A stretch of DNA of 64,000 nucleotides from Bryum argenteum (Eukaryota > Streptophyta > Bryopsida > Bryales > Bryaceae): contig CM073327.1 in assembly GCA_037043015.1 (NCBI GenBank), forward strand, positions 3,392,727-3,456,726. The letters run 5' to 3'. Both the position numbers and the translations under genes were made by a program. Below the pieces are notes generated by a model that was not told the origin of the DNA, did not search any database, and was given only the letters and a program-made list of their open reading frames with translations. This document shows, one piece after another, positions 1 to 11,379 of this stretch (the stretch's first letter is position 1; every line of letters starts with the position of its first letter).

Positions 1-785
1 CCTGGTGCCGCGCAGGGCGTTGGTGAGAGGCAAGTGGCCTTCAGGGGTGGTGTCGGCGAGATCCCAGAAAAACTCCAGAGGGAACTTCCTGTACGTGTCC
101 TGGTACTCATCCAGCGGCCGCGTCCAGTTGACCTTCTTGAAGAAGACGTTCCAGACCTTCCCTGAGTTGTTCCAGATCTTCTTCTGCACGCTGTACCCGT
201 ACTTGCCGTTGCTGTACTGACGCCACAGACTGTCCACCTTCGTTAGGTCGGACACGGCGATGAACTTGACTTCGGAGAAGTACACCCACTTCCGCTTCAC
301 TGCCTCCTCTCCGGCCAACACGCACAGCAACCGCCGCGTCTCTGCGTCCGCGGCTTCCCATTCTCCTGCCGCAAGCTTGTCTCGCAGCATTTCCAGTGAT
401 GCTCCGGATTCCGTCGTCAAGTCCGCAGTTGTGGCCAACTCCTGCTCCCCAAGCAACACAGAATTAATCAATCACACATTCTTTCTACCAACTCTTGCGA
501 GATTGAGAGAATCAGCATTCAGCATCTGAAACCCCAACGACTCAATCACAGAACCAGAGGTACCTGTTCGTCGCGCTTCTGGCTAGAGACAGCGACGGCA
601 GTGGACGACCGGCTCCCGGAAACCAGACGACAGCTGGAGGATTGCCCAACCCCAATTTGCACAAAGCTGCGACAGCTCAAGGAAGCAGCAGCGGCAGCAC
701 CACCAGCGGAGGCAGCGGGAGTAGCAGAAGAAGCTTTGGAAACGCCATTGCTGACACAGAACAGGGAGCTTTGAAGCAATGCCAT
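1..785 (-). CDS. GUN4: GUN4 tetrapyrrole-binding protein, chloroplast (3' end outside window)
   Basis: GUN4 binds protoporphyrin IX and Mg-protoporphyrin IX, stimulates Mg-chelatase in chlorophyll synthesis and takes part in plastid-to-nucleus signalling (family knowledge). Two exons are visible. Exon 1 (785-564, 74 codons) is Ser/Ala-rich, as expected of a chloroplast transit peptide. The intron is 563-442 with GT/AG ends. Exon 2 runs from 441 to the window edge in phase 0. Its product carries the GUN4 domain: a helical lead-in (LRDKLAAGEWEAADAET), then KWVYFSEVKFIAVSDLTKVD, LWRQYSNGKYGYSVQKKIW and, near the edge, FPLEFFWDL and GHLPLTNALRGT, which is close to the end of the conserved core. 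The ATG at 785 is the first in-frame methionine; an upstream GTG is ignored. Only the last few tens of residues should be missing. Family call is firm. Confidence 0.93.
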
Positions 786-1150
786 GGCCACAGACGGAGA
801 AACAAACTAGAAAGCTATGGCGAAGAAGGAGTTGGGGGCCTCTCCGTCATGGCCCTGCTGCAATCGAATTGCGAGCAAGGGGGTCTATCGGCTGGTTCAA
901 GTGATGAGGGCGGGCGAAGCTAAAGCGAAAGCTAAGCTAAGCTAAGCTAGGACTGGTCTGGATTGGGGTGGGCTGGCGCCATGGCCATCCTGGATTGGGT
1001 GGAGCGGATCATGTTCTCGGTGATGGGAACTTGAAGGGAACGTGTGCGGGCTTAGCCTATCACGGGGCTGCGTGAGAATGTGAGGTCGAGGGTGTGTGTG
1101 GTGTGAATGGGCCGCGTGGGAGTGTGTGTGGCATATATTCATGTATGTTG
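786..1150. other. GUN4 upstream region
   Basis: This spacer lies 5' of GUN4 and is G-rich on the plus strand. It contains a short run of GCTAA units near 919-949. No ORF with recognisable homology is present. It presumably holds the GUN4 promoter and 5' UTR, but I cannot point to a TATA box with confidence. Confidence 0.4.
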
Positions 1151-1155
1151 TAAGG

Positions 1156-1440
1156 TAGTCAATAATGGCGCAATTTTTAGTAGAGAAATTCTTCACAAAT
1201 GTTACGCGTGCAAGCATTTTTCGTGCATAGAGAAAATTAGTAGAAAGCTAGAGCAAGTGGAATCATCACATTTGGATTCTTTTACAATGAGTTATGAATT
1301 TTTGAAGTTGGAAATATTGGCTTCCCTGAAATGGTGCCCTAAAGTGACACCATGTAATGTTCGCAGTGAGTACATGGTACTGTTGAATGGAGAAGCTATT
1401 GTGTACATGTGAGTGAAGATTACTAGAGCTTCATTTTGGA
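1156..1440. repeat. Dispersed repeat family R3, empty-site copy
   Basis: About 280 bp starting near AATAATGGCGCAATTTT. It is related to 11985-12262 and to 38049-39050. Shared internal landmarks are TTTACAATGAGTTATGAATT, GTGACACC, GTGAGTACATGGTA and GTGAGTGAAGATTA. The 11985 copy ends in a sequence resembling an inverted form of its start, so R3 may be a MITE, but no clean target duplication was found. This copy lacks the Helitron that interrupts the 38-kb copy and so serves as the related empty site. Confidence 0.5.
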
Positions 1441-1676
1441 ACGTGTTCCATTTTAGACAACTCTACCATAGAAATGAGGGGTCTGTGAAAGAAAGTTTTG
1501 TAAATACAAAGAGGAAGTCTCTACTGGGGTTGGTGTGAGTATAGTATTTACTTGATTTACCTTTAATGATTTGCCCATATGATATAACATCAATGGATAG
1601 CAACAAGTTTTGCATGTACATACATTACTTTTGAGTGAGATAAAATCTTCTCCTTGTTGTGTTATCAACAATGTTG

Positions 1677-1756
1677 TTAACCCTTAAACGTCAGAGCATG
1701 CCCCTCAGGCTTGGTTTACAGTGTATTTTTAGAGGGGCTTGACGTTTAAGGGTTAA
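1677..1756. mobile_element. piggyBac-like mini hairpin MITE (80 bp)
   Basis: The element is bounded by TTAA on both sides. The left end reads TTAACCCTTAAACGTCA and the right end is its reverse complement, GACGTTTAAGGGTTAA. The inverted arms extend with gaps to about 28 bp, leaving a small loop. TTAA target duplication with CCCTTAAACG-type termini fits the piggyBac superfamily. No coding capacity. Two other elements in the window share the termini. Confidence 0.7.
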
Positions 1757-2351
1757 AAACATTACTAAAAATCCAAGATTAACATCTGACATTTTCTAGA
1801 GAGTCTCATTTCAAGAATATTCTTGTGAGGTTTTCTAAAAAAAGAATCATTTTCGTAACAATGTATTTTAGCTATTACCACGGATCATTTACACCACCTT
1901 CTTGGTTTTCTATTTGTGTTAAGATCCGTTTCCGAGTAGTATTAAAACAAGAGAAATCAATATATAGCCCAAGGCGACAAGTTTTCAACAGAGGTATCTC
2001 CTGCAAATTTTGAGCTAAAAAAATAAAGGTGATTGAGACACTGGACCTAATTCTTGGTTTTCTATTTCTCATTAAAACCCCATTAAATTTTGTTGCACCA
2101 CATTCAATGTATTTAATTTTTGTTGTAAGTAGGTTAATGCATCTCACATATGTTCTATGGAGGTGTTCACAATCAATATTGTTTCGGCGTCAATCAATAT
2201 GGTTTCGGCGCTGACAATGCTTCTGATGTATCTCAAAGGTCATTGAGCAGTAATCATTTGCAAAGGTCATTGAGTAGTTATCATTTGAAAGGTCAATGGG
2301 TGACATGACTTGGAGGTCGAACTCATAAGCACAAGTACGGCGGTTGTTGAT

Positions 2352-2580
2352 TTAACCCTTAAATCGTAAGCGTTTTGAGTTATTTCTTAGCCTAAAAACA
2401 CAAGTTTCTAAAAAATATCACAACGTCATAAATAAAAATACATGTAAGCTAATTAGATCTTAGATGTACAATCTCGTAATGAACTTATTGTAAATCATGT
2501 GATCAAAATTCAAGTAATTGGACCTCATAAATTGAAAGATGATAATAAATTACACGATTAGTAGTGAAAAAGAATTACAC
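2352..2580. mobile_element. Fragment of the long piggyBac-like family (one end)
   Basis: Begins TTTAACCCTTAAATCGTAAG and continues with sequence that aligns, with divergence, to the reverse complement of the 58488 end of the 981-bp element. Shared landmarks include CGTCATAAAT, TTAGATCTTA versus TTAAGATCT, ATCATGTG, and CCTCATAAAT versus CCTTATAGAT. The opposite terminus is not present nearby, so this looks like a truncated, old copy. Confidence 0.5.
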
Positions 2581-3103
2581 GATTTCATCAATTCGACTTC
2601 ACTGTGGAAATGCTACTACTAGACCTATTGCAATAAAGAACTCTCCAAGTACGAAGTCATTTGCTTACACTACAACAACATCCTTACACAAAAGATTTCA
2701 TCAAAAACATGGCTTGGCTCAAATAATAGCCTTGCAATGCTGAAAACTACTCCAAAATTCAAAAAAGAAAAAAAACCTCAAAACTAGACATTTAAGCTGC
2801 TTAGCAATGTAGGGGAAAATCTAAACCACAAATATGGAACAGTATTACATTGAAAATCTGAAGATGGCTTACATGCTTCGCCGGAAATGGTGGAAGCAGA
2901 ATCATCACAGCTACCAACAAACTAGATACAACTGAATCACATTTACAGAACTGGGGAGTGTAGCCCCATGACAAAACATCCACGAGATCTATTTTTACAA
3001 TGGAAAAAACCTCGGAGATATGCACACAGTCCCACACACTCATCTATGCTATGGAACCAGATACAAGGCAAGCCAACTAATATCTTCCCGTTTATTCTTC
3101 GGC
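2581..3103. other. Spacer / probable 3' region of the SRA gene
   Basis: No conserved coding sequence seen. It is the 3' flank of the SRA-domain gene on the minus strand. A SET-domain exon, which would be expected downstream in SUVH genes, was looked for and not found. Confidence 0.4.
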
Positions 3104-3925
3104 TTACGGGGGATCGATTGCTTTCAATGTAAACTTGTACACCTTGTGCCCATCCTTCCCAGGCACATGTCTTGGATTAGTGACCCGAAATAATCCACCA
3201 TAAGAGTATTCTTTGATCTGACTGTTTCGCTTGTCACGCCCCCGGATCACACGAACAGGTGTTCGGAGTTTGCAGCTGGTGATAAGCGCTTTATTTCCAA
3301 TTTGCAGCGTCTGATCCTCCAACTGCCGTTTGTCGCCTCTATAATCGTTTCCACCTTGTCCAGTGTATTCAATGACATCCCCCTTGTCGACATCGTCCGT
3401 GTAGCCACCTGAAATAACCACACTAGATGCCACCGTCTTACCTTCATGTGATACATACGCAATCCCTCGTTGAACTTGCCGGTGCAAACCAACTACGAGC
3501 GCCTCACTGCGGTACACAAACACGTCCGTTTCTTCCACACCCGGAACAGGCCCTAGACCTTCGAAATTGAAGGATGATCCATCACGATTCATGTGTTTCA
3601 TAGCTGCCAAGTCTGGCCGCTTCAGCTTATTGTCCTTGTCCTGTTGATAGAACATCCTGAGCCGAGAGAACAAGCCACGTCTCTCCAGGAACTGCTCCCT
3701 CGGACTTAATTCGCGAAAATTGCTTGGTAACCTCAGATCGAGCTCAGTAGCTCCTTCAAAATTAGTAACGCCTTCGGAGGGTAACCGCAGCCTTGGATTC
3801 GGTGTGGTTTTCGGCGCTGGCCAACAATCCTGGGGAAAATCTCGTATAGCAACAGGACTTGTACACTCTTCATCATCCATGTCGTCAGGCAGATAGTCTG
3901 TATCCAACAAACGACATTGCAACAT
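3104..3925 (-). CDS. SRA (YDG) domain protein without SET domain
   Basis: A single 273-codon ORF. Residues 1 to about 115 are not recognised. From about residue 120 it has a full SRA domain of the plant SUVH type: GPVPGVEETDVFVYRSEA, VVGLHRQVQRGIAYV, SSVVISGGYTDDVDKGDVI, YTGQGGNDYRGDKRQ, DQTLQIGNKAL, PVRVIRGRDKRN, and a final KVYKFTLKA. SRA domains of this family bind methylated cytosine by base flipping (known). In SUVH proteins a pre-SET/SET methyltransferase follows; here a stop comes directly after the SRA fold. The last codons read CCCCCGTAAGC, which could be a splice donor overlapping the stop, so a further exon cannot be excluded, although none was found in the next 3 kb. An in-frame stop lies just upstream of the chosen ATG. 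It is divergent to CLPP4. Confidence 0.82.
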   Translation of the reverse strand: MLQCRLLDTDYLPDDMDDEECTSPVAIRDFPQDCWPAPKTTPNPRLRLPSEGVTNFEGATELDLRLPSNFRELSPREQFLERRGLFSRLRMFYQQDKDNKLKRPDLAAMKHMNRDGSSFNFEGLGPVPGVEETDVFVYRSEALVVGLHRQVQRGIAYVSHEGKTVASSVVISGGYTDDVDKGDVIEYTGQGGNDYRGDKRQLEDQTLQIGNKALITSCKLRTPVRVIRGRDKRNSQIKEYSYGGLFRVTNPRHVPGKDGHKVYKFTLKAIDPP

Positions 3926-5002
3926 TAGCCAAAAAACCTTCCGTAGACGATATCAAGAAGGAGGCAATCAAGCAATAAGATAGACTAGATTGTGACAATC
4001 CACAAACCACCTGACGACAAGTCTAACATCAGCCACGAGATTCTAAACTCGTGAACCAGGAAATTTGCCAACGAGGAGATTTGCAGCCAATTTATAAACA
4101 GTAGTACAAAATAAAATCTCACTCTATACACAAAAATGGAGGCCCGATTACAGCTACAACAAGAGATTCAACGAAGTCTCACCTAAACTAATTATTTGTA
4201 AACAGAAGTATCCTTAACCACTGCAGCTTGTTCTAAAGAGCAGAATCTGGAAACTTACTAAAAGAAGCTTACCTTTAGAGCTTCTTCGAAGTGATTGTAG
4301 CTTCTTCGAAGTAATTGTAAACTTGCTCTATGAAATCACCTTCTGCCTCCACAGCTGCTCATAAGAAAAAGATACAACTCCAAAAGAGCTCGTCTCGCTA
4401 ATCTCAATACAAAAGCAAATCCTGTCAAGAACCTCACCTGAACACTCCAACACAATAGTGTGAAGTAGCCCTCGACCACTAATCTCCCGCAGTTTTGTAA
4501 TCCGCTATGAAATGGCACACGAATCTTGATTCCGTCTCTCCCGCACCAATCAACTCCAACACTATAGTGTGAAGTAGCCCTATGCAACACTCGACTACGA
4601 ATCTTCCACCGCTACGAAATCCGCTGCAATGGCACACTCTCAACAAATCACAGTCCCGTCTCTCCCACAGCAATGAATCTTGAGTGTAATAGATTCATCA
4701 AGGAAATTTTAGCAATATGAAAGGTGAACTGGCGCCCTAAACACTGCGACCATTACTGTAGCGTCCCTTCCGAGGGCGTGTCTCGTGGCCTTCCTCCTCA
4801 CTTGCCGACAATATAGTGGAATGCAACTCGTCAAGGTTCCCGCGCACATACCCGGCATAACTAAGACCCGGTACATATAGATGAATGAGGACATTCATCC
4901 ACGGTAAACCCTAGTGTCTCTCTCGTACAGAACTCCCTATCCATTCTGCTGAAGATTGCTGGGGAAGAGGTTTGCTGTGAAGATTGCAAAATTGCTTCAG
5001 CG
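3926..5002. promoter_or_regulatory. Shared divergent upstream region of the SRA gene and CLPP4
   Basis: This 1077-bp interval separates two divergently transcribed genes. It contains an imperfect tandem duplication of about 115-120 bp at roughly 4438-4675 (see repeat entry) and otherwise no supported ORF. Promoters and 5' UTRs of both genes must lie here; individual boxes are not assignable by eye. Confidence 0.5.
4438..4675. repeat. Imperfect two-copy tandem repeat (about 115-120 bp)
   Basis: Two copies share ATAGTGTGAAGTAGCCCT, AAATGGCACAC / CAATGGCACAC, and CCGTCTCTCCC in the same order. The repeat sits inside the divergent promoter region. Confidence 0.7.
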
Positions 5003-6372
5003 ATGGCAGCGATGGCCGCAGCGATGTCCGTTGCGTCGTCGTCAAAATTGTCCGTGCCAGGCACCTCGTCGTCGTTTTTGTCCAAGAGCTTCACCTCATC
5101 TGTTGTTGCTCCTGTTCGTGTTGCGAAATTCAGTGTCAGCCCTCGGGCTTCGGTTTCAGGTTCTGCTTCTTCAGATGTAGCGGGATTGTGGACGCCGCCG
5201 ATGGCGTCGCAGGCTGCGCCCCCCGGTATGCGGTCCGCGGAGGCGGATGTCATGGGCCTCATGCTCAAGCAGCGCATTGTGTTTCTTGGCAATCAGATGG
5301 ACGACTTTGTTGCTGATGCCATCATCAGCCAATTGCTTCTCCTCGACGCTGTTGATCCCAAGAAGGAAATCCGTCTCTTTATCAATTGTCCAGGCGGTTC
5401 TATCAGGTGTGTGAACGAATGAATTAGCGCCGGGCATCCTCTTAGGGTTTTGGTGTTGCTCATACGCAAAAATCTTCCGAATATGAGGTAGCTACAGTAA
5501 TTCAACACTTTGTATGGTGTTGATTGCGGATATAATACTCTCAAATTTGAACTTCGGCTCTTACAGTGAATACTACTTTGTGTTAGTTCCACGCCTTATT
5601 TCGAGGTTGTTGATTCTATGCGGGCAGAGCAAGCTAGGTATTGGAATTACAACAATTTAGAAGTGCTGAATCTCAAGTTTGAATCTCATTCAGTGTTGCA
5701 AGAGGGCTAGCGGAATGGTTTAGTATGCGACCGCCGTATTGGCTTAAGAATTCACAATGGCATTCTTACGTGCTGCTGTGGCTTTTGCAGTGCTGCAATG
5801 GGGATTTTCGATGCAATTCAGTTGTGTAGAGCAGACGTTTCCACAATTTGCTTCGGATTGGCTGCTTCAACAGCAGCGATAGTGCTCGCTGGTGGAACGA
5901 GGGGGAGGCGGCTAGCAATGCCGAACTCTCGGATCATGATGCATCAGCCCTTAGGAGGTGCGAGTGGACAGGCTATCGACGTGGAGATTCAAGCAAAGGA
6001 GGTCATGTACCACAAGAGCAACATCACGCGCCTTCTCTCTGAGATTTCAGGGCGCTCTTATGAACAGGTAACATGAATTTTGTTATCTCTGATGATCGTT
6101 TGTCGACAAGCTTCAAAGAAGTAGCTCTGATGAATTCGTGGTCCTTGATTTTCCAGGTAGAGAAGGACATTGACAGGGACCGATATATGTCACCTATTGA
6201 AGCGATGGAGTATGGCATTATTGATGGAGTGATTGATAAGGATGCTATCATTGCTATTAATGAACTGCCTGTTGTATCTGAAAGGGTTAAACCCCGAAAG
6301 GAGAACTTAGCTGCCATGGAGAATCCACGGAAGTTTCTTTCCCCTGAAATTCCTGATGATGAGATATACTAG
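5003..6372 (+). CDS. CLPP4: Plastid ATP-dependent Clp protease proteolytic subunit 4
   Basis: Three exons: 5003-5406, 5791-6067 and 6157-6372, all with GT/AG introns, giving 298 residues. CLPP4 is a serine-protease subunit of the plastid ClpPR core that degrades unfolded stromal proteins together with ClpC-type ATPases (known). The N-terminus is an Ala/Ser-rich transit peptide. The ClpP fold starts near residue 75 (AEADVMGLMLKQRIVFLGNQ). The catalytic triad is intact: Ser161 in GLAAST, His186 in IMMHQPLGG and Asp235 in DIDRDRYMSP, with the 25- and 49-residue spacing usual for ClpP. It is therefore an active ClpP, not a ClpR. ASGQAIDVEIQAKEVM and the C-terminal PEIPDDEIY tail match CLPP4 rather than CLPP3, P5 or P6. 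The start is the first ATG of an Ala/Met-rich leader. Confidence 0.95.
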
Positions 6373-8161
6373 TTTCCTCCAAACTTTCAATAAAGTAGAA
6401 TTCATCTGTTGCAGCATGTGGAGCTTTCATTTCGCTTTATTCTCATTTCTTCACTGCAGCATGAAATTAGTGTAGGTCGCAATCCATCAACTGTATTTTA
6501 TCGTCTGAGCATGTTATCAGGATTGTATGCTGAAATGTGAGTTGGCAGCACTTCCGGTGCTCTCACATGAAGGGAAGTCACTTGGGCGTACTTTCTTTTC
6601 GTGTGCTAGTTGGGTGGAGGGGCTGTGTGGTGTGAGTAGCGCCTTTTTTTGTCTCATTCTTTCGGACATTTGTGGCATCAATGATATGAAATATCAGATC
6701 CTAGAGATGTTCCAGTTAAACATTTGAAGGCCTTATGTAGTTTTGAGACCTTGATCGTGTTGTTAAGAGGTCAATATTAAGTGCATCGTCACTAATTCTG
6801 TAATCATACGTATCGTACGTATTATGTTATATATATATTCGAAGTATTGATAAGTGGTTTGTGACGAGTACAGAGTCTGGCCGAATACTTATCGCAATTT
6901 GTTTCTCTCGAGTTAGAACATCTGTAAAGAGCCAATGTCTTTAGGTGATTGGGCACATCCGTGGCACCACCTACGGCCGCATGCGCTGAGGTGACTAATG
7001 TTCATCAGCTATGTTGTCAATGCCGTAAGGTCGAGTCTGTCCATCAGCTGTGCCGTGATCGCCGTTTGTCAGTGTTGATGAGATGCATGTCGACAACGGG
7101 GTAACTCGACAGGTATCAGACGAGTCTCTCCATCACTCATGTCATCGACGCCGATTCTGTGTGTCGATGAGATGCATCTTTATGATGGGGTAATTTGACA
7201 GGTATTGGTCGACTATATTGCGCACCATGTAACCTTGTAGTGCAGTACAGTACTGTTATGAAAAGAACCCCAAATTGGAATTCCTCTTGCGGCAGTCTCT
7301 CGAAAAAGGCACAAGGTGCTGCTTGAGAGGCCGTCTCTCGAAAAAGCATGGAACCTGAAGGTGCAGGTTGAGGAATGCTCAAGGTGGACAATTTCAGAAC
7401 ATACCGTACATTAAAGGCATAAACTCTAGTTGCAGAAATATTTAAAGAAGTATTCTTCAATTATACAGCCATACGACCACCCCAACCCATTGTTCCTTTC
7501 AAAGCTTGAGGACTTGTAAAACGCCAATCAGACATCTTTCACTTCATCTAGAAAATCCTTTTTCCATCTCTGAAATGTCCTTGGGATATCCTGCATCGCC
7601 AACTTCGGTCCATCGTCGTCTTACTGGTTATATTCCTGCTTCTTCTTCATCGAGAGGAGGATCCATTACTCCTTTCTCCTCGTGAAACACATGGGCCTAG
7701 ATCTTCTTATGAGAGCTGCACCATACAGATTCTTATGTTGCAATTTCCCAGTTTCAATAAACAGACAAAATCTTGAACCCAACCAGCATCGGTTAGGCAA
7801 ACAAGACGCAGATTGTCAAGTACAGTAATTAAGCGTGACAACTACGAAGCTGTGCCCTAGTTAAAGTCAAACTCGCTAACTGAATCGATAAGACCATCGT
7901 ACAGGTACACAGAAAGTCTCGTATATTTCATGCTAATGTCCGCTTGATACACATACTTTAGATCTAGAGCAAAGATTAGCAAAAGCTTGGGAGTAACTCC
8001 AGGCACAGAATTGTATGAATCTCTTAAACTGTATTAACAGAAGGCACAAGATATAATTTACGGTACAGAGGAATCTCACTGAACACAAGCGCCCCGATGC
8101 ACCAACTACAATCAGTGAAATTAAATTCCTCTTATAGAAATCTGCAAAAATCGCTGACTAT
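6373..8161. other. Spacer between CLPP4 and TSR2-like gene
   Basis: These two genes converge. The first part holds the CLPP4 3' UTR (an AATAAA-like CAATAAAG about 20 bp after the stop). Around 6985-7215 there are short diverged repeats of CATCA-type units with GTCGATGAGATGCAT. A weak protein-like stretch on the minus strand near 7555-7690 is interrupted by a stop and was not called. No other gene seen. Confidence 0.4.
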
Positions 8162-9105
8162 TTAGGTCCTATTTCCACGTCCTTTTCGTCTGGTTGGAGC
8201 TTCCTGCCAACCCTCAGCCATCTCTTCCTGCGTCAATGTCGATGGCCTTTCCTGCTGTCGAGATGCTCTGCTGCCCTCTGCTGCCACTGGAGCATCTAGC
8301 TCCATGCTCGCATCTTGCTGCTGCCCTGACGAACTAGGCCCCTCCTCATCCATAGAATCATCGTCGCTATCGGACTCTTCACCGTTCTCATTTGGTGCCT
8401 GAACGATGAACACCAAAAACACACTTTAAAACCCTAAACCCTCAACTAGGGTTCCATAACATTCTTCGCGGTTTTACGCAATAATGTGGACCTTTGAGCA
8501 AACAATCGACGAAAGGCACTATTTGCAATACCTTCACACTCTTAGCGCTGGCGGCTTTGGATTGGGAGGCACCAGCTGCAAGGCGATTCACAGTTTCGTA
8601 GTTTCCTTGAGAGCATTCCTCGTGAAGAATAAACAATTGCGTCGCAACCTGCAATGAACAGAACAACACCATTCATATGCATCCTGCGCGAACGATTAAG
8701 CGAAGCACGAGGTTTGATGAAGTGACTTACCTCTTGTATGCTATCATCCTCAGCTTGCGTGCTAAATTGCTCGTTCATGACGTCGTCCAACAACTCCTCC
8801 AATTCATCGATGTATCGTCTCACTGGGATCAAAAGCAAAACCCTAATTCTTAGAACCCTAGCTCATACCAATCACAACCTTGAGAAGAAACCGAGCAAGG
8901 AAGGATTGGCACCTCTTGAGTGAGCGAACCAAACCACGACATCGTTTTCGAGCTGCAGTGCCTTCTGATTACTGTTGCGGCCGCCCCACTCGTTTGAGAT
9001 GGCGAGCTGCAAAGCGGTCCACTGCAGAAAGCAGTAGTGCACTCCAGAGGCGAGCTTGGAGATTGCCTCCTGGCTCAGCACTGGCCACGGCGCCTCCGGT
9101 TCCAT
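8162..9105 (-). CDS. TSR2: Pre-rRNA-processing protein TSR2 homologue
   Basis: Four exons (9105-8913, 8822-8731, 8648-8532, 8398-8162) joined by GT/AG introns give 212 residues in an unbroken frame. TSR2 escorts ribosomal protein eS26 during 40S subunit assembly and is needed for 20S pre-rRNA processing (known from yeast). The diagnostic WGG motif is at residues 40-42 (LQLAISNEWGG). It is preceded by the conserved helix FLQWTALQL and followed by the acidic segment YIDELEELLDDVMNEQF, AEDDSIQEVATQLFILHEEC and NYETVNRLAA. The C-terminus is low-complexity and acidic/Ser-rich (SDSDDDSMDEE), then basic (RRKGRGNRT), as in other TSR2 proteins. The first intron donor, GTGCCA, is weak but keeps the frame. 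No oddities otherwise. Confidence 0.9.
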
Positions 9106-11103
9106 GGTTTCGTGAACTAGACAAGGGAGGATTATTCGATTCAGCAAAGGAACAGCAGATTATTTTTGCAGCAGAATTACAAAAACCGAACGGAAATCAC
9201 TGTGAGCATTAAGGAGCAGCCGAGGCGGCAATTCTGGGAACGGGATCGGCTGGCCTCGCCACTAAGGGCTGGACAGTGGAGGGGTCGCGCCTGCACTGCC
9301 CGCCCCTCCTGCTGCCCAACGAGCTGACGGCCCTGCGGCCCCGTCCGTCACCTGCGAGCCTCTCCTGCGAGCCCTATACCCGCCCACGATACCCGCCCGA
9401 TACCCAGGCGGGCCGATACCCCGATACCCCTGATACCCAGGAGGGCCGATACCCCTATACCCCGCCCCGATACCCAGGCGGGCCGATAGTCGTAGATAAA
9501 CATCGGCGATAGTCATAGATAAACTTAGGGTTCCCCCATATTCCTGAAGAAAGTACCTAAAATTGTTTTCTACAAGGAGGTCAAATTCTACCTTAGATGT
9601 GCAAATTTGGCAAATAATTTTTTTGTGGAATGATAATTTTGAATTAGAAAATTTTCAAACGGTGGTTAGGTGCCTTTATGAAATTTCATCTTAAAGCAAA
9701 ATTTGATTCGAAAAATTGACGAATCTCAATCATTGAAAAAGATATAATTCAAAAACTACTAAAAACTATGAAGATAATTTTTGTCATTTTTGGTGGTTAC
9801 CCTTGTAGATTTGTTATACTTTTTGAGTGAGGTCACTTTGAAATTTGAGCATTGATTTGATTGTGAACATATTTCGAAAGTAGTAAAAAACAAAAAAATC
9901 TAAATTTCCCCATATCGGATCACATCCCAAGAATTGCCCTAGAAGATCCAAAAGTTGGAATTTGACTTTGCAATTTGTTGAACACACCCCTTATACAATA
10001 TGGAACACCCAATAAAAATCTTAGTTAAAGACATTGATTGTAAGTAAACCCCAAAACCTAGGATGTCAGAAATAGCAAAAGATTGTTTCGGTCTTTAAGA
10101 AAAGTTAGAGGTTTACGCCCAAAAGTCCAAGTGTTAAATTCAAAGCTCCGAAACTTAAAGGATATATGCGCATGTGGGGGTTCTAAACTTCTAATCAACT
10201 GTTGTATATACTTTGTTGGTACTTGTAACCATGTAGGATCTTCAACCTAACTTGTATAGAATGGAGCATGCCACATTTTAATCATTAGATGTGCATCATT
10301 TGAGTTGCCCTCTAAAATCCAAGGTTGGGTTGCCCTCCTCAAAATCTAAATTGTTTAAGGGTTATTGAACATAATTATTTTCTAAATCACTTACTCACTA
10401 ATATGACCAAAAGCATGACCTTTAACCCCTAAAGGGCAAAGTGTTTTAGGACCTCCACAACCAAAAACTGCAATTTTTTCACCACCTTGTACAAGTTGAC
10501 GTATGATTGAATTAAATCTACTTCTTTTGTATCTTCAAGCATAAAATCTTAGACCTTACTATCTACACTAATACTAGGTAAAACTCCAACCGTTGGATTT
10601 CTACTAACTATAAGATCAAAAATGTTGTTTTGGACTTTTTCTGAAAGACATAGTCTAGATGGTGCCAAGAAAGACTTGATGATTGTTACTCCAAACATTT
10701 TTCTAAATTTTTTTCCATGTAGGTAATTGAGTTGGGTACACGGATGCAAAATTTTAGAGACTTCTTCTGCTTTTTTGAGCTATATCAAAATCATTTTCTA
10801 AAAGAAGGTCTTAATCCAACAATATAGTAAAACATGCATAACATTAAATATATCTCGTTCAAGAAAAGATTGAACAAAAAGTAGTTACCTCCTTAAGTTT
10901 TTGAATTTTGGGAAAAAAAAGAATTTGGAAAAATTCCAAAATCTCATATTTTGACAAATTTTGTAAGAAATGATTTGGAAATCATTAGAAATTGTGAAGT
11001 TTGATTATGTAATGTTTGAGGGCTGCCCTTGTGAAATTGAGAGACTTTTTGATCAGGGTCACTTTGGGACTTGAATAATGGTTTGGGTATGAACAAATTT
11101 ATG

Positions 11104-11144
<41 letters not shown>

Positions 11145-11379
11145 AAAATTTGAATCGCCCTTGTGGACTTGAAACCTAAAATTTCTAAATCAAGGTTCCA
11201 AAATTGGAATTTGGCTTTGCAAATTTTACCGCATATACTTTGCAATATAAGGAACACAATTTAAAAATCTTTGGCAGAAACGTTACTATTTACCCCTTCA
11301 TTTGGGCTGCCCAAAATTGCCAAAGCCCATTTTGGGTTTTTTTGGCCCTTTTGGGGTTAAGAACCTACAACTTGCATGG
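9106..11379. other. AT-rich spacer with dispersed repeats
   Basis: Holds the TSR2 upstream region, a GC-rich minisatellite (9372-9489), a long stretch of repeat family R1 in reverse orientation (about 9540-11370) and a run of about 38 A at 11104-11141. No gene supported; the ORFs here are short and low in complexity. Confidence 0.5.
9372..9489. repeat. GC-rich minisatellite (GATACCC units)
   Basis: Repeated GATACCC / GGGCCGATACC units, with two long blocks GATACCCAGGCGGGCCGATA separated by degenerate copies. The composition contrasts sharply with the AT-rich surroundings. The minus strand would read as a Gly/Pro/Tyr repeat, but this is a by-product of the repeat. Confidence 0.75.

Noticed and set aside
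5700-5760. Possible tRNA gene in CLPP4 intron 1 (GGCTAGCGGAATGGTTTAGT)
   Set aside because: It has an A-box-like start but no B box at the right distance and no acceptor-stem pairing.
7555-7690. Protein-like stretch on the minus strand (WTEVGDAGYPKDISEMEKGF)
   Set aside because: Interrupted by stops, no start, no splice sites to link it, and I could not place it in a family.
9262-9516. Gly/Pro/Tyr-rich ORFs on both strands
   Set aside because: They come from the GATACCC minisatellite; no conserved protein context and frames differ between strands.
11104-11141. Poly(A) run as the tail of a processed pseudogene or LINE
   Set aside because: No coding remnant precedes it and no target duplication was found around it.
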